In this document: positions 9,386 to 20,362 of the stretch, piece after piece
Position numbering within the stretch: the first letter of the stretch is position 1
Layout: every line of letters starts with the position of its first letter
From: Martinezella dioscoreae
GTDB taxonomy: Bacteria > Pseudomonadota > Alphaproteobacteria > Rhizobiales > Rhizobiaceae
Assembly (NCBI RefSeq): GCF_009176305.1
Contig: NZ_BLAJ01000001.1
Location: forward strand, 868,001-932,000
DNA length: 64,000 nt
Reading direction: 5' to 3'
Notes under the pieces: generated by a model
Seen by the model: only the letters and a program-made list of their open reading frames with translations
Database searches by the model: none
What the model was told of the DNA's origin: nothing
Translations under genes and position numbers: made by a program

Positions 9386-10507
9386 ATGCTGATCTGGCTT
9401 GCCGAACTGTCGGACCATATTCATTTTTTCAGTACCCACTTCAGATTCCTCAATCTGTTCAGATACATCACGTTCCGTACCGGCGGTGCCCTGTTCACGT
9501 CAGCGTTGATCGTTTTTCTCTTCGGGCCGCGAATCATCTCCTCCCTGCGCGTGCGTCAAGGCAAAGGGCAGCCGATCCGCGCTGATGGTCCGCAGACCCA
9601 TTTCAAGAAGGCCGGCACCCCGACCATGGGCGGCCTGATGATCCTGGCGGGTATCGTAGTCTCGTCGCTGCTGTGGGCTGATCTTGCCAATGTCTACGTC
9701 GTCGCCACCTTGCTTGTGACGCTCGGTTTCGGTGCCATTGGCTTCTACGACGATTATCTCAAGGTCACGAAGCAGAGCGACAAGGGCTTTTCCGGCCGCG
9801 CACGACTCGGCATCGAATTCGTGATTGCCGCGATTGCCGTCTATTTCATGATGACGACGGCGCTGTCCTCCGGTCCTGCCGGCTCCACCTTCGGCTCGTC
9901 GGTCGCCTTCCCCTTCTTCAAGAACTTGCTGCTGAATCTCGGCATGTTCTTTGTATTTTTTGGCGCTTTCGTCATTGTTGCCGCCGGTAACGCCGTCAAC
10001 CTGACGGACGGCCTGGATGGGCTGGCGATCGTGCCTGTGATGATTGCCGCGGCCTCCTTCGGCATCATCGCCTACCTCGCCGGCAACTTCGTCTTTGCCG
10101 ACTATCTCGCGATCAATTTCGTGCCTGGAACGGGCGAACTGGCTGTCGTCCTTGGTGCTGTCATCGGCGCCGGCCTCGGTTTCCTCTGGTTCAACGCGCC
10201 GCCAGCCGCAATCTTCATGGGCGATACTGGTTCGCTGGCTCTCGGCGGCATGATCGGCTCCGTTGCCGTCGCCACCAAACACGAGATCGTCATGGCGATC
10301 ATCGGCGGTCTCTTCGTGCTTGAGGCGCTTTCCGTCATCATTCAAGTCGGCTTCTTCAAGATGACGAAGCGTCGCGTCTTCCTGATGGCGCCGATCCACC
10401 ATCACTTCGAAAAGAAGGGCTGGACGGAGAGCCAGGTCGTCGTGCGTTTCTGGATCGTCGCCGTCATTCTCGCGATGATCGGCCTTTCCACCCTGAAGCT
10501 GCGGTGA
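9386..10507 (+). CDS. mraY: Phospho-MurNAc-pentapeptide translocase MraY
   Basis: A 373-residue polytopic inner-membrane enzyme that transfers phospho-MurNAc-pentapeptide to undecaprenyl phosphate, giving lipid I. About ten hydrophobic segments are seen. Family signatures include [15 protein letters not shown], the NLTDGLDGL motif with catalytic aspartates, [12 protein letters not shown] and the HHHFEKKGW loop. Length is standard. It lies between murF and murD, gaps of 11 and 7 bases. Confidence 0.97.
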   Translation: MLIWLAELSDHIHFFSTHFRFLNLFRYITFRTGGALFTSALIVFLFGPRIISSLRVRQGKGQPIRADGPQTHFKKAGTPTMGGLMILAGIVVSSLLWADLANVYVVATLLVTLGFGAIGFYDDYLKVTKQSDKGFSGRARLGIEFVIAAIAVYFMMTTALSSGPAGSTFGSSVAFPFFKNLLLNLGMFFVFFGAFVIVAAGNAVNLTDGLDGLAIVPVMIAAASFGIIAYLAGNFVFADYLAINFVPGTGELAVVLGAVIGAGLGFLWFNAPPAAIFMGDTGSLALGGMIGSVAVATKHEIVMAIIGGLFVLEALSVIIQVGFFKMTKRRVFLMAPIHHHFEKKGWTESQVVVRFWIVAVILAMIGLSTLKLR

Positions 10508-10514
10508 GGCGTCG

Positions 10515-11927
10515 ATGATTCCGGTCTCCACGCTGAACGGAAAGAAGGTCGCTCTCTTCGGCCTTGGCGGCTCCGGTTTTGCCACGGCACACGCGCTCGT
10601 TGCCGGCGGCGCCGATGTCACGGCCTGGGACGACAATCCGGACAGCGTGGCTAAGGCGGCTGCCGAGGGAATAGCGGTTGCCGATCTCAGGACGATCGAC
10701 TGGAACAGCCTGTCGGTTTTCGTGCTGTCGCCCGGCGTGCCACTGACGCACCCGAAGCCGCACTGGACCGTCGATCTTGCCCATGCCGCCAGTGTTGAGA
10801 TTATCGGCGATGTCGAGCTTTTCGTCAGGGAGCGGCGGGCACATGCCCCGGATTGCCCTTTCATCGCGATCACCGGCACGAATGGCAAATCGACGACGAC
10901 GGCGCTGATCGCCCATATCCTGCAATCGAGCGGGCGGGACACGCAGCTCGGCGGCAATATCGGTACGGCGGTGCTGACGCTCGATCCGCCGAAATCCGGA
11001 CGTTTCTACGTCGTCGAATGCTCCTCCTATCAGATCGATCTGGCGCCGACGCTCAACCCGTCCGCCGGCATCCTGCTAAACCTGACGCCCGATCATCTCG
11101 ATCGCCATGGCACGATGCAACATTACGCTGACATCAAGGAGCGGCTTGTCGCGGGCAGCGATGTCGCCGTCGTCGGCGTCGATGACAGCTATTCCTCCCT
11201 GATCGCCGACCGTATCGAGCGAGCCGGCGGCAAGGTCACGCGAATTTCGCGCCGGCATGCCCTAGCGGATGGCCTCTATGCCGAGGGCAGCCGTATCCTG
11301 CAGGCATCGAACGGTGCGGCAAGCGAGATCACCGATCTCGATGGTATCCAGACCTTGCGCGGCGGCCATAACGCACAGAACGCAGCCGCGGCGATTGCCG
11401 CCTGCCTCGCCGTCGGCATTTCTGCCGAGGAGATCCGGGCCGGACTGAAATCCTTCCCCGGCCTCAAGCATCGCATGCAGCCGGTGGGAAGGCGCGGCCG
11501 GATCGTCTTCGTCAACGATTCCAAGGCGACCAATGCGGATGCGGCAGCCCCCGCGCTTTCGAGCTACGAAAATATCTACTGGATCGCGGGCGGTCTGCCG
11601 AAGGAGGGTGGCATCACCAGTCTGGCGCCGCTCTTTCCGCGTATCGCCAAGGCCTATCTGATCGGTGAGGCGGCACCCGCCTTTGCGGCAACACTTGGCG
11701 ATCAGGTTCCTTATGAGATTTCCGGCACGCTGGAACGCGCCGTGGCACATGCTGCCGCGGACGCGGACAGGGATGAACGGGAGTCCGCAGCGGTGATGCT
11801 GTCACCGGCTTGCGCAAGCTTCGATCAGTACAAGAATTTCGAGGTCAGAGGCGACGCCTTCGTCAGCCATGTCGCGGCGATCGACGGCGTCACCATGCTG
11901 ATCGGTTCAGCAACTGGAGGCAAGTGA
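10515..11927 (+). CDS. murD: UDP-MurNAc-L-Ala:D-Glu ligase
   Basis: A 470-residue Mur ligase that adds D-glutamate to UDP-MurNAc-L-alanine. An N-terminal Rossmann-like domain ([13 protein letters not shown]) binds the UDP part. The ATP loop TGTNGKST is at residues 120-127. [10 protein letters not shown] and [11 protein letters not shown] are further Mur ligase signatures. The start at 10515 follows GAGGCG, 7 bases after mraY. ftsW begins one base after the stop. Confidence 0.96.
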   Translation: MIPVSTLNGKKVALFGLGGSGFATAHALVAGGADVTAWDDNPDSVAKAAAEGIAVADLRTIDWNSLSVFVLSPGVPLTHPKPHWTVDLAHAASVEIIGDVELFVRERRAHAPDCPFIAITGTNGKSTTTALIAHILQSSGRDTQLGGNIGTAVLTLDPPKSGRFYVVECSSYQIDLAPTLNPSAGILLNLTPDHLDRHGTMQHYADIKERLVAGSDVAVVGVDDSYSSLIADRIERAGGKVTRISRRHALADGLYAEGSRILQASNGAASEITDLDGIQTLRGGHNAQNAAAAIAACLAVGISAEEIRAGLKSFPGLKHRMQPVGRRGRIVFVNDSKATNADAAAPALSSYENIYWIAGGLPKEGGITSLAPLFPRIAKAYLIGEAAPAFAATLGDQVPYEISGTLERAVAHAAADADRDERESAAVMLSPACASFDQYKNFEVRGDAFVSHVAAIDGVTMLIGSATGGK

Positions 11928-11928
11928 T

Positions 11929-13083
11929 ATGGTAAGCCGCGTTGAACGTGGGGCCTTGGCCGAATGGTTCTGGACCATCGACCGCGTGTTTCTCGCCCTT
12001 TTCATCCTCTTGATCGGCATCGGCTTCATGCTGTCCTTCGCGGCTTCACCGGCGGTGGCGGAGCGTATCGGGCTTGAGCCGTTCCATTTCGTCAAGCGCC
12101 ACGCCCTGTTCCTCATACCGGCGATCGCGGCGATGATCGGCATTTCCTTCATGACGCCCCGACAGGTGCGACGGACCGCCGTCATCCTGCTGATCGTATC
12201 GCTGGCGATGATGCTTTTCGCGCTTTTCTTCGGCATCGAGGTCAAGGGCTCGCGGCGCTGGGTGAATATCGCGGCCTTGTCGATCCAGCCTTCGGAATTC
12301 ATGAAGCCGGCTTTCGTCGTCGTCTGCGCCTGGCTGTTTTCCGAACATGCACGTCAGCCGGAAATTCCGGGTAATCTCTTCGCCATCATCCTCTTTGGCA
12401 TCGTCGTCGCTTTGCTCGTCGCGCAGCCTGACCTTGGCCAGACGATCCTGACGACCGCCGTCTGGGGCGGCATGTTCTTCATGGCCGGCATGCCCTGGCT
12501 GTGGATCATCGTGCTCGGCGGCCTCGGCGCGGGCGGTTTCGTCACGGCCTATTATGTCTTCGATCACGTGGCGCAACGCGTGAACAAGTTTCTGACGGGC
12601 GAGGGCGATACGTTCCAGGTCGACACCGCCAAGGAAGCGATCGTCCATGGCAACTGGTTCGGCGTCGGTCCTGGCGAGGGCATCGTCAAGCGTATCATTC
12701 CGGACGCCCATACCGACTTCATCTTCTCGGTGGCGGCCGAAGAGTTCGGTGCCATCTTCTGCATCGTGCTCGTGCTGATCTTCGCCTTCCTCGTGTTGCG
12801 CGGCCTGTCGCATGCCTACAAGGAGAAGAACGACTTCAACCGTTTTGCCGTCGCCGGTCTGGTGCTGCAGATCGGCATCCAATCGATCATCAACATCGGC
12901 GTGAACCTGCAGCTGCTGCCGGCCAAGGGCATGACGCTGCCGCTGATTTCCTACGGCGGTTCGTCGATGACCGCGATCTGCGTGACGGCAGGCTTCATTC
13001 TGGCGCTGACGCGTCACAGGCCGGAAAAGCGTGCGCAGGACCGGACCATGTTCCGCGTGACGCACGGATTGCCGGCGGAGTGA
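11929..13083 (+). CDS. ftsW: Peptidoglycan polymerase FtsW (SEDS family)
   Basis: A 384-residue SEDS protein with about ten membrane segments. FtsW is the septal peptidoglycan glycosyltransferase that pairs with FtsI. SEDS features visible are SRRWVNIAALSIQPSEF, the TVWGGMFF-like central part, HTDFIFSVAAEEFG and the late LPLISYGGSS motif. It ends 181 bases before murG, the longest gap inside this run; that gap shows no gene or terminator. Confidence 0.97.
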   Translation: MVSRVERGALAEWFWTIDRVFLALFILLIGIGFMLSFAASPAVAERIGLEPFHFVKRHALFLIPAIAAMIGISFMTPRQVRRTAVILLIVSLAMMLFALFFGIEVKGSRRWVNIAALSIQPSEFMKPAFVVVCAWLFSEHARQPEIPGNLFAIILFGIVVALLVAQPDLGQTILTTAVWGGMFFMAGMPWLWIIVLGGLGAGGFVTAYYVFDHVAQRVNKFLTGEGDTFQVDTAKEAIVHGNWFGVGPGEGIVKRIIPDAHTDFIFSVAAEEFGAIFCIVLVLIFAFLVLRGLSHAYKEKNDFNRFAVAGLVLQIGIQSIINIGVNLQLLPAKGMTLPLISYGGSSMTAICVTAGFILALTRHRPEKRAQDRTMFRVTHGLPAE

Positions 13084-13264
13084 TCGTCTTGGGACTACCG
13101 GCCATCCGCTCCTCATATCTCCTGCCCGCTGTTCATTCTCTGGTCGCTTTTCCCGAAACGCCGGTCTATGAGGGGGGCTTGGCCCGCGCCGATGACGCGG
13201 TCGGGGCGGCTTCCTATATCAGGGAGATGCCCCGAGTAGTGGGGTATTCGCGGGAGCGAAAATC

Positions 13265-14386
13265 ATGAGTAAAGGCATTGTCCTTCTTGCCGCCGGCGGT
13301 ACCGGCGGTCACGTATTTCCGGCCGAAGCACTGGCCTACAAGCTGAAGGAGCGCGGCTATTCCGTGCACCTCGTCACCGACAGCCGTGCCGAACGCTATG
13401 CCGGCAAATTTCCGGCAGACGATATCCATGTCGTGCCCTCGGCAACGATCGGCTCGAAGAACCCGTTAAAGGTTGCGCAGGCCCTCTGGACGCTATGGAC
13501 CGGCATGCGTGCAGCGCGCAAGCTGATCCAGCGCATCAAGCCCGTCTGTGTCGTCGGCTTCGGTGGCTATCCGACGGTTCCGCCGCTTCTGGCCGCGACG
13601 CGCATGGGCGTGCCGTCCATGCTGCACGAGCAGAACGCGGTCATGGGCCGCGCCAACAAGATGCTGGCGACGCGCGTTCGCGCTATTGCCGGCGGTTTCC
13701 TCACCGAAAACGGCGCGTTTGCCGAGAAGACGGTGACCACGGGCAATCCCGTGCGCCCGGCCGTCATCGAAGCGGCAAAACGCCCTTATGTGCCATCTGG
13801 TCCGGAAGATCCGTTCAATCTTGTCGTCTTCGGCGGCAGCCAGGGGGCGCAATATTTCTCCAAGGCCGTTCCTACGGCGATCAGCCTGCTTGAGGAACCG
13901 CTGCGAAAGCGGCTGCGGATCACGCAGCAGGTGCGTCCTGAGGATATGGAGACGGTCAACAGCTGCACGAGAAAGCTTGACATGGGCGCCGATGTCGCGC
14001 CGTTCTTCAACGATATGGCGGAGCGCATCGGCGCTGCGCATCTGGTTCTCTGCCGCTCCGGCGCCTCCACGGTCTCCGAGCTTGCGGTTATTGGGCGCCC
14101 CGCGATCCTGGTTCCCTATCCGCATGCGCTCGATCACGATCAGGCGGCCAATGCGGCTGCACTGGCGGCAACCGGCGGCGTCAAGGTCATCGTGCAGTCG
14201 GAACTGACGCCGGAGAAACTTTCCACCATTCTGCGCGGCGCCATGACCATGCCGGAAAAGCTCGCAAAGATGGCTGCATCAGCCAAGCAGGCGGGCAAAC
14301 CGGATGCGGCAAACTTGCTTGCCGACATGGTTGAGGCTATTGCCGCGGGACGTTCAATTCAGCAATTCAAGGGGGCAGGCGCATGA
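13265..14386 (+). CDS. murG: UDP-GlcNAc:lipid I GlcNAc transferase MurG
   Basis: A 373-residue GT28 enzyme that converts lipid I to lipid II at the cytoplasmic face of the inner membrane. The N-terminal [10 protein letters not shown] loop is at residues 11-20, with [25 protein letters not shown] and the C-terminal [19 protein letters not shown] donor-binding segment. The start follows GGGAGCGAAAATC. Its stop overlaps the murC start by 4 bases (ATGA). Confidence 0.97.
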   Translation: MSKGIVLLAAGGTGGHVFPAEALAYKLKERGYSVHLVTDSRAERYAGKFPADDIHVVPSATIGSKNPLKVAQALWTLWTGMRAARKLIQRIKPVCVVGFGGYPTVPPLLAATRMGVPSMLHEQNAVMGRANKMLATRVRAIAGGFLTENGAFAEKTVTTGNPVRPAVIEAAKRPYVPSGPEDPFNLVVFGGSQGAQYFSKAVPTAISLLEEPLRKRLRITQQVRPEDMETVNSCTRKLDMGADVAPFFNDMAERIGAAHLVLCRSGASTVSELAVIGRPAILVPYPHALDHDQAANAAALAATGGVKVIVQSELTPEKLSTILRGAMTMPEKLAKMAASAKQAGKPDAANLLADMVEAIAAGRSIQQFKGAGA

Positions 14387-15798
14387 AGCTGCCGAAGGCA
14401 ATCGGCCTTGTGCATTTTATCGGTATCGGTGGCATCGGGATGAGCGGCATTGCCGAGGTTCTGCATAACCTCGGCCATCGCGTGCAGGGTTCCGATCAAT
14501 CGGAAAGTGCCAATGTGCAGCGGCTGCGCGACAAGGGTATTCCGGTCCATATCGGTCACAAGGCTGAAAACCTCGGCGATGCCGAAGTCGTCGTTGTCTC
14601 CACCGCCATCAAGAAGAGCAATCCGGAGCTGGTCGCGGCGCGTGAAAAGCTGCTGCCGGTCGTGCGCCGTGCCGAAATGCTTGCCGAATTGATGCGCTTC
14701 CGCAATGCGATTGCCATCGGCGGTACGCATGGCAAGACGACGACGACCTCGCTCGTCGCGACGCTGCTAGAAGCCGGCGGCCTTGATCCCACGGTCATCA
14801 ATGGCGGTATCATCAATGCCTATGGCACCAATGCGCGCATGGGTGAAGGCGAGTGGATGGTGGTCGAGGCAGACGAGTCGGATGGCACCTTCCTGAAACT
14901 GCCGGCGGATGTTGCCGTCGTCACCAATATCGATCCGGAACATCTCGATCATTACGGCAATTTCGATGCCGTGCGCGCCGCTTTCCGGCAGTTCGTGGAG
15001 AATGTGCCGTTCTACGGCTTCGGCGTCATGTGCATCGACCATCCGGAAGTGCAGTCACTGGTTAGCCGCATCGAGGACCGCAAGGTCATCACCTATGGCG
15101 AGAACCCGCAGGCCGACGTGCGTTTCTCGAATGTGCGGATCGATGGCACGCGTTCGCTGTTCGATATCGAAATCCGCAGACGCCGCACCGGCAAGGTGAT
15201 CCAGATCAAGGATCTCATCATGCCAATGCCGGGCCGCCACAATATTTCCAATGCGACCGCCGCCGTTGCGGTTGCCAACCGGCTGGGGATTTCCAATGAG
15301 GCGATCGCCAAGGGCCTTGCATCCTTCGGCGGCGTCAAGCGCCGCTTCACGCTGACCGGCGAATGGAACGGGGTCAAAGTCTTCGACGACTACGGCCATC
15401 ATCCCGTCGAAATCAAGGCGGTGCTGAAGGCAGCACGCGAAGCCTGCAAGGGCCGCATCATCGCCGTTCATCAACCACATCGCTACACGCGCCTTTCGAG
15501 CCTCTTCGAGGAATTCGCGGCTTGCTTCAACGATGCCGACAGTATCTTCCTGGCGCCCGTCTATGCCGCCGGGGAAGATCCGATCGAGGGCGTTGATTCG
15601 CAGACGCTGGTTTCGCGCATCAAGGCAGGCGGTCATCGCGATGCACGCTATCTGCCTTCACAGGAAGATCTTGCCGCCATGGTTGCAGAGATTGCGCGAC
15701 CTGGTGATTTTGTGGTTCTGTTGGGGGCTGGTAGCATCACATATTGGGCAGCATCATTGCCAAAGGAATTGGAAGGCCTCTCGGGTAAGTCCGCATGA
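14383..15798 (+). CDS. murC: UDP-MurNAc:L-alanine ligase
   Basis: A 471-residue Mur ligase for the first amino acid of the stem peptide. The N-terminal [17 protein letters not shown] motif binds the UDP sugar; the ATP loop GTHGKTT is at residues 114-120; [21 protein letters not shown] and the HQPHRYTR segment are typical of MurC. It is coupled by ATGA overlaps to murG upstream and murB downstream. Confidence 0.97.
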   Translation: MKLPKAIGLVHFIGIGGIGMSGIAEVLHNLGHRVQGSDQSESANVQRLRDKGIPVHIGHKAENLGDAEVVVVSTAIKKSNPELVAAREKLLPVVRRAEMLAELMRFRNAIAIGGTHGKTTTTSLVATLLEAGGLDPTVINGGIINAYGTNARMGEGEWMVVEADESDGTFLKLPADVAVVTNIDPEHLDHYGNFDAVRAAFRQFVENVPFYGFGVMCIDHPEVQSLVSRIEDRKVITYGENPQADVRFSNVRIDGTRSLFDIEIRRRRTGKVIQIKDLIMPMPGRHNISNATAAVAVANRLGISNEAIAKGLASFGGVKRRFTLTGEWNGVKVFDDYGHHPVEIKAVLKAAREACKGRIIAVHQPHRYTRLSSLFEEFAACFNDADSIFLAPVYAAGEDPIEGVDSQTLVSRIKAGGHRDARYLPSQEDLAAMVAEIARPGDFVVLLGAGSITYWAASLPKELEGLSGKSA

Positions 15799-16769
15799 AA
15801 CAAGTAGATGGGGAAAAGCTTCTGGCGTCGCTCGGCGACGGTGTAAAGGACATCAGGGGACGGCTGACGCCGGATGCCCCGATGGATCGTGTGACGTGGT
15901 TCCGCGCCGGCGGGCTGGCGGAACTGATGTTCCAGCCGCACGATACGGACGATCTCATCACGTTCCTGAAGATCCTGCCGGAAGAGGTGCCGCTGACGGT
16001 CGTCGGCGTGGGTTCGAACATATTGGTGCGGGATGGCGGCATTCCGGGCGTTGTCCTCAGGCTTTCGGCCAAGGGTTTCGGTTCTGTCGAGCTTGCCGGT
16101 GAAAACCGCATCCTGGCCGGCGCGATCTGCCCGGACAAGCATGTCGCAGCCATGGCAATGGACAATAGCATCGGCGGTTTCCATTTCTATTACGGCATTC
16201 CCGGGAGCATCGGTGGTGCCGCGCGGATGAATGCAGGCGCCAATGGTGCCGAAACCCGTGAGCGCGTCATTGAGGTGCATGCCGTCGACCGCAAGGGCGA
16301 CAAGCACGTGCTGACCAATGCCGAAATGGGATACAGCTACCGCCATTCCGATGCGTCTGAAGATCTGATCTTCACGCATGTCCTTTTCGAGGGATATCCG
16401 GAGGATCGCGCCAAGATCCGCACCGAGATGGATGCCGTGCGCGCTCATCGCGAAACGGTGCAGCCGGTACGCGAGAAGACGGGTGGCTCAACCTTCAAGA
16501 ACCCGGATGGTTTCTCCGCCTGGAAGCTGATCGACGAGGCGGGTTGCCGCGGTCTGGTTATCGGTGGCGCGCAGATGTCATCGCTGCATTGCAACTTCAT
16601 GATCAACATGGAGCAGGCGACGGGCTACGATCTGGAATATCTCGGCGAGCAGGTCCGTCGCGAGGTTTTCGAAAAGTCCGGCATCAAGCTGGAGTGGGAA
16701 ATCAAGCGCCTCGGAAACTTCATGCCGGGCCGTGAAGTCCGCCCGTTCCAGGGTGTGACCACGGAGTAG
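15795..16769 (+). CDS. murB: UDP-N-acetylenolpyruvoylglucosamine reductase
   Basis: A 324-residue FAD enzyme that makes UDP-MurNAc with [15 protein letters not shown], the FAD-binding [12 protein letters not shown] segment, [18 protein letters not shown] and the late [10 protein letters not shown] motif, which carries the catalytic serine, are all present. Start overlaps murC by 4 bases. It is the last gene before a clear terminator at 16812-16840, so the mraZ-murB block appears to be a single transcription unit of about 14 kb. Confidence 0.97.
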   Translation: MKQVDGEKLLASLGDGVKDIRGRLTPDAPMDRVTWFRAGGLAELMFQPHDTDDLITFLKILPEEVPLTVVGVGSNILVRDGGIPGVVLRLSAKGFGSVELAGENRILAGAICPDKHVAAMAMDNSIGGFHFYYGIPGSIGGAARMNAGANGAETRERVIEVHAVDRKGDKHVLTNAEMGYSYRHSDASEDLIFTHVLFEGYPEDRAKIRTEMDAVRAHRETVQPVREKTGGSTFKNPDGFSAWKLIDEAGCRGLVIGGAQMSSLHCNFMINMEQATGYDLEYLGEQVRREVFEKSGIKLEWEIKRLGNFMPGREVRPFQGVTTE

Positions 16770-16811
16770 GTCCCGACTGCAATCGGTGTCATCTTCATAA
16801 AATGATTCAAC

Positions 16812-16840
16812 AAAAAGGCCGGGTTTTCACCCGGCCTTTT
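16812..16840. terminator. Bidirectional terminator between murB and the MHS transporter gene
   Basis: GGCCGGGT-TTTC-ACCCGGCC is an 8-bp GC-rich hairpin flanked by A5 on the left and T4 on the right, so it can end transcription in both directions between the two convergent genes. Confidence 0.88.
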
Positions 16841-16861
16841 CAATTGCTTATGCTTGTTTTC

Positions 16862-18193
16862 TCAGACTTCGTCGTTGCCCGAGAGCAGGATGCCGATCAG
16901 CGAGAGCACTGCTGCGCCGGCGAGGTAATAGCCGACATAGACCAGACCGTAATTGGTCGCGAGCGATGTGGCGATGTAGGGTGCCAGGGACGCGCCGACG
17001 ATGCCGCCGAGATTGAACGTCATGGACGCCCCGGTATAGCGCACGCTGGTCGGGAAGGGGGCGGCCAGAGCCGCGCCGATCGGGCCATAGGTAAAGCCCA
17101 TCAGGGCAAGACCGATGATCGAGCAGGCGAAGGCACCGGCAAGGCCAGCCGTCAGCAGCGACGAGTAGAACAGGCCGAAGATCAGGATGCCGATCGTCGT
17201 CAGGATAAGAACCAGACGGCGCGAATAGCGGTCGGACAAGAGGCCGGAGACCGGGATCATCAGGCCGAAGAAGACGACGCCGACGAGCTGAACGACGAGG
17301 AACTGGCCCTGGGAGTAGCCGAGGCCGGCCGGAAGCGGCCCGTTGCCCGGGGGGCGAGTGCCCCAGCTCAGTGTGAATGCCGTCATCAGATAGAACAGCA
17401 CGAAGGTCGCGACCGCGATAATGGTGCCGAGGATCAGGCTGCGGAAATGCGAGCGGAAGATGACGGCGATCGGAACGGAAACGCGTTCTTCCTTCTCGAT
17501 GGCCCGCTGGAATTCCGGGGTTTCGGTGATCTTCAGGCGGACATACAGACCGACGGCGACCAGCACGATGCTGATCAGGAACGGAACGCGCCAGCCGTAG
17601 TTGAGGAAATCCGCATCCGCCATGCTCTCGCGCAGAATCAGGAACAGACCCGCCGAAAGGATGAAGCCGATCGGTGCGCCGAGCTGCGGGAACATGGCAT
17701 ACCAGCTGCGCTTGCCTTCCGGTGCATTTTCCGTCGCAAGCAAGACAGCGCCGCCCCATTCCCCGCCGAGGCCAAGACCCTGGCCGAGACGGCAAAGTGC
17801 CAGCAGAATCGGTGCGAGAACGCCGATCGACTCATAGGTCGGCAGCATGCCGATCACCACCGTCGAGAGACCCATGGTCATCAGGGCCGCCACAAGCGTC
17901 GCCTTACGGCCGATCCGGTCACCGAAATGGCCGAAGATCATCGCGCCGATCGGGCGCGCGAAGAAGGCAATGGAGAAGGTCGCGAAGGACTGCAGAGTTG
18001 CCGAAGTCGGATCGCTTGCCGGGAAGAACAGCTTCGGGAAGACGATAACCGCCGCCGTTGCATAAACATAGAAATCGAAAAATTCGATCGTTGTGCCGAT
18101 GAGGCTCGCGATCAGAACACGTGCCGGGGAATTCGCAACAGCATTGTTCGATGACGAGGGGGTCGGCGATAAAGGAGATATCGCGTCAGTCAT
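16862..18193 (-). CDS. MHS-family major facilitator transporter (ShiA/ProP-like)
   Basis: A 443-residue, 12-segment transporter of the metabolite:H+ symporter group. Marks are GTTIEFFDFYVYATAA in the first segment, FFARPIGAMIFGHFGDRIGRK in the first cytoplasmic loop and GEWGGAVLL in the fifth segment. Members import dicarboxylates, shikimate, betaines and similar solutes; the substrate is not readable here. It is on the minus strand inside an otherwise plus-strand dcw cluster, divergent from aqpZ with a 255-base gap, and convergent with murB. Nothing links it to cell-wall synthesis. Confidence 0.88.
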   Translation of the reverse strand: MTDAISPLSPTPSSSNNAVANSPARVLIASLIGTTIEFFDFYVYATAAVIVFPKLFFPASDPTSATLQSFATFSIAFFARPIGAMIFGHFGDRIGRKATLVAALMTMGLSTVVIGMLPTYESIGVLAPILLALCRLGQGLGLGGEWGGAVLLATENAPEGKRSWYAMFPQLGAPIGFILSAGLFLILRESMADADFLNYGWRVPFLISIVLVAVGLYVRLKITETPEFQRAIEKEERVSVPIAVIFRSHFRSLILGTIIAVATFVLFYLMTAFTLSWGTRPPGNGPLPAGLGYSQGQFLVVQLVGVVFFGLMIPVSGLLSDRYSRRLVLILTTIGILIFGLFYSSLLTAGLAGAFACSIIGLALMGFTYGPIGAALAAPFPTSVRYTGASMTFNLGGIVGASLAPYIATSLATNYGLVYVGYYLAGAAVLSLIGILLSGNDEV

Positions 18194-18448
18194 GTTCCCA
18201 CCAATTCAGAGGATGCTAAGGCGCGCTTAGCGGATAAAAATTGTCCTTAGCGTAATTTTTGTTCAACGCAAACGTTAACTGCGCAAGAAATCAGCGGTTG
18301 CGTGCTATTATTTTGCCGTAATTGTTGATTCGTGAGCAATCAGGCGGGTGTTTGTTGTTGGAGAGGCGTGCTCCGGCGAGTCCTTACCGGAATCTTTTTC
18401 ACCAATGGCCGATTCTCGCTTGGATTGCGGGCTGAGGAGAAAGGTTTC

Positions 18449-19135
18449 ATGCAGAAAAAACTCATCGCTGAGTTTCTTGGGACGTTTTGGCTCGTATTCG
18501 GCGGCTGCGGCAGTGCGATCTTCGCAGCAGCCTTTCCGAGCCTCGGTATCGGTTTTCTAGGCGTTGCTTTTGCGTTCGGTCTGACTGTGCTGACTATGGC
18601 TTTTGCCGTCGGCGGCATATCAGGAGGGCACTTCAATCCGGCCGTCTCGGTCGGCCTGACGGTGGCTGGCCGCTTTCCCGGCGGGCAGCTCATTCCCTAT
18701 ATTATCGCACAGGTCATCGGCGCCGTTGTCGCCGCGGCCGTGCTCTATCTGATCGCAAGCGGCAAGGCTGATTTCCAGCTCGGTGGCTTTGCGGCGAACG
18801 GTTATGGGGAACATTCTCCCGGCGGCTATTCCATGGTGTCGGCACTGGTGGCCGAGATCGTGCTGACGCTGTTCTTCCTGGTCGTGATTCTGGGCTCGAC
18901 GAGCAGCAAGGTGCCGGCCGGCTTCGCGCCGATCGCCATTGGCTTGGCGCTGACGCTGATCCATCTGATCTCGATCCCGATCACCAACACGTCGGTCAAT
19001 CCGGCTCGTTCGACAGGGCAGGCTCTCTTCGTCGGCGGCTGGGCTCTGCAGCAGCTTTGGCTGTTCTGGGTCGCGCCCATCGTCGGCGGAGCGTTGGGCG
19101 GACTCGTCTGGAAACTGGTCGACGACAGCGAGTGA
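18449..19135 (+). CDS. aqpZ: Aquaporin Z-type water channel
   Basis: A 228-residue MIP channel with six membrane segments and both half-helix NPA motifs, GHFNPAVS and SVNPARS. Narrow-pore AqpZ type is suggested by overall similarity ([21 protein letters not shown]). It allows rapid water flow across the inner membrane. The ATG at 18449 follows GAGGAGAAAGG; the upstream open frame to 18332 has no ribosome site. It lies between murB and ddlB and has its own terminator, so it looks like a monocistronic insertion in the dcw cluster. Confidence 0.93.
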   Translation: MQKKLIAEFLGTFWLVFGGCGSAIFAAAFPSLGIGFLGVAFAFGLTVLTMAFAVGGISGGHFNPAVSVGLTVAGRFPGGQLIPYIIAQVIGAVVAAAVLYLIASGKADFQLGGFAANGYGEHSPGGYSMVSALVAEIVLTLFFLVVILGSTSSKVPAGFAPIAIGLALTLIHLISIPITNTSVNPARSTGQALFVGGWALQQLWLFWVAPIVGGALGGLVWKLVDDSE

Positions 19136-19160
19136 TTTCGGCCTCAATTTAATGCCTGCG

Positions 19161-19197
19161 GCCCCGCATCGAGCGCTCGATGCGGGGCTTATTGTTT
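19161..19197 (+). terminator. Terminator after aqpZ
   Basis: A 28-base perfect palindrome (19161-19188; arms GCCCCGCATCGAGC and its complement) is followed by TTATTGTTT. It separates aqpZ from ddlB. Confidence 0.85.
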
Positions 19198-19319
19198 AAA
19201 AAAATCTAAATGTAGTGATTTCAAAAGTAGCAACTCCATGATTCCAATGGCAGAATTCTTTAAGTCGGTTTGATTCGAAGCATGCGGCCCTCGCCAGGTC
19301 GGCGGAAAGTTAACGAAAG

Positions 19320-19340
19320 TAAACGCTTCATTAACCTTAA
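19320..19340 (+). promoter_or_regulatory. Possible CtrA box upstream of ddlB-ftsQAZ
   Basis: TAAA at 19320-19323, seven bases, then TTAACC at 19331-19336 fits TTAA-N7-TTAACC with one mismatch. It lies 96-116 bases before ddlB, where a promoter for ddlB-ftsQ-ftsA-ftsZ is expected after the aqpZ terminator. Candidate only. Confidence 0.35.
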
Positions 19341-19435
19341 TGTCGTTCTAATCGGCCTATTGAAAGCGGGGCGAGAATCGCGGTTAGGCGAGGCCCTGCA
19401 AACACAAAGTAGAGACCGTGAAGTCGGGGGTATTG

Positions 19436-20362
19436 ATGGGTGGCAAGCATGTGGCTGTCCTTTTGGGCGGATTTTCCTCGGAGAGGCCCGTCAGCCTTTC
19501 TTCGGGAAAGGCATGCGCCGATGCCCTCGAAGCAGAAGGCTTCCGGGTTACCCGTGTTGATGTCGATCATGACGTCGCCAGCCGCTTGGCTGAATTGAAG
19601 CCCGATGTCGTCTTCAATGCGCTGCATGGTCCATTCGGCGAAGACGGCACAATCCAGGGCATTCTGGAATATCTGCAAATTCCCTATACGCATTCCGGCG
19701 TGCTTGCTTCGGCTCTTGCGATGGATAAGTCCCGCGCGAAGACGGTCGCTGCTGCCGCGGGTATCCCGGTTGCCAGCTCGATCGTGATGGATCGTTTCGC
19801 CATTGTTGGCGAGCATCCGATGAAACCGCCCTATGTCGTCAAGCCGGTACGCGAGGGCTCGAGCTTCGGTGTCGTGATCGTCAAGGAAGATCAGGCGCAT
19901 CCGCCGCAGATCGTTACCTCTGCCGAATGGCGCTATGGTGATGAGGTTCTGGTCGAGCGTTATATCTACGGGCGCGAGCTGACCTGTGGCGTCATGAACG
20001 GCAAAGTCCTCGGCGTGACTGAGATCGTGCCGCTCGGTCACAGCTTCTATGATTATGACGCCAAGTACGCCAAGGGTGGTTCAAAACATGTCTTGCCGGC
20101 GGAAATTTCACCGAATCTTTACCAAAAGATACAAACATTATCGTTAAGGGCGCATGAAGCTATCGGCTGCCGCGGTGTTAGTCGATCTGACTTCCGTTTT
20201 GACGATCGCTTTTCCGAAGAGGGCGAACTTGTCTGGTTGGAGATCAATACCCAGCCGGGCATGACTCCTACCTCCCTGGTGCCTGAAATGGCCGCTCATG
20301 CCGGCTACTCTTTTGGTGAATTTCTCCGGTGGATGGTGGAGGACGCGTCTTGTTTGCGCTGA
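19436..20362 (+). CDS. ddlB: D-alanine:D-alanine ligase
   Basis: A 308-residue ATP-grasp ligase that supplies D-Ala-D-Ala to Mur[18 protein letters not shown] at the N-terminus, [27 protein letters not shown] and the metal-binding [20 protein letters not shown] segment are all present. The ATG at 19436 (MGGKHVAVL) follows CGGGGG; a GTG at 19418 is a weaker choice. Its end overlaps ftsQ by 13 bases. Confidence 0.95.
   Translation: MGGKHVAVLLGGFSSERPVSLSSGKACADALEAEGFRVTRVDVDHDVASRLAELKPDVVFNALHGPFGEDGTIQGILEYLQIPYTHSGVLASALAMDKSRAKTVAAAAGIPVASSIVMDRFAIVGEHPMKPPYVVKPVREGSSFGVVIVKEDQAHPPQIVTSAEWRYGDEVLVERYIYGRELTCGVMNGKVLGVTEIVPLGHSFYDYDAKYAKGGSKHVLPAEISPNLYQKIQTLSLRAHEAIGCRGVSRSDFRFDDRFSEEGELVWLEINTQPGMTPTSLVPEMAAHAGYSFGEFLRWMVEDASCLR

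Noticed and set aside
13084..13264. Possible gene in the ftsW-murG gap
   Set aside because: The frame running through it is a continuation of an out-of-frame read of ftsW; no start or motif.
18332..18448. N-terminal extension of aqpZ
   Set aside because: AqpZ proteins begin at the ATG at 18449, which has a strong ribosome site; the extension is atypical.
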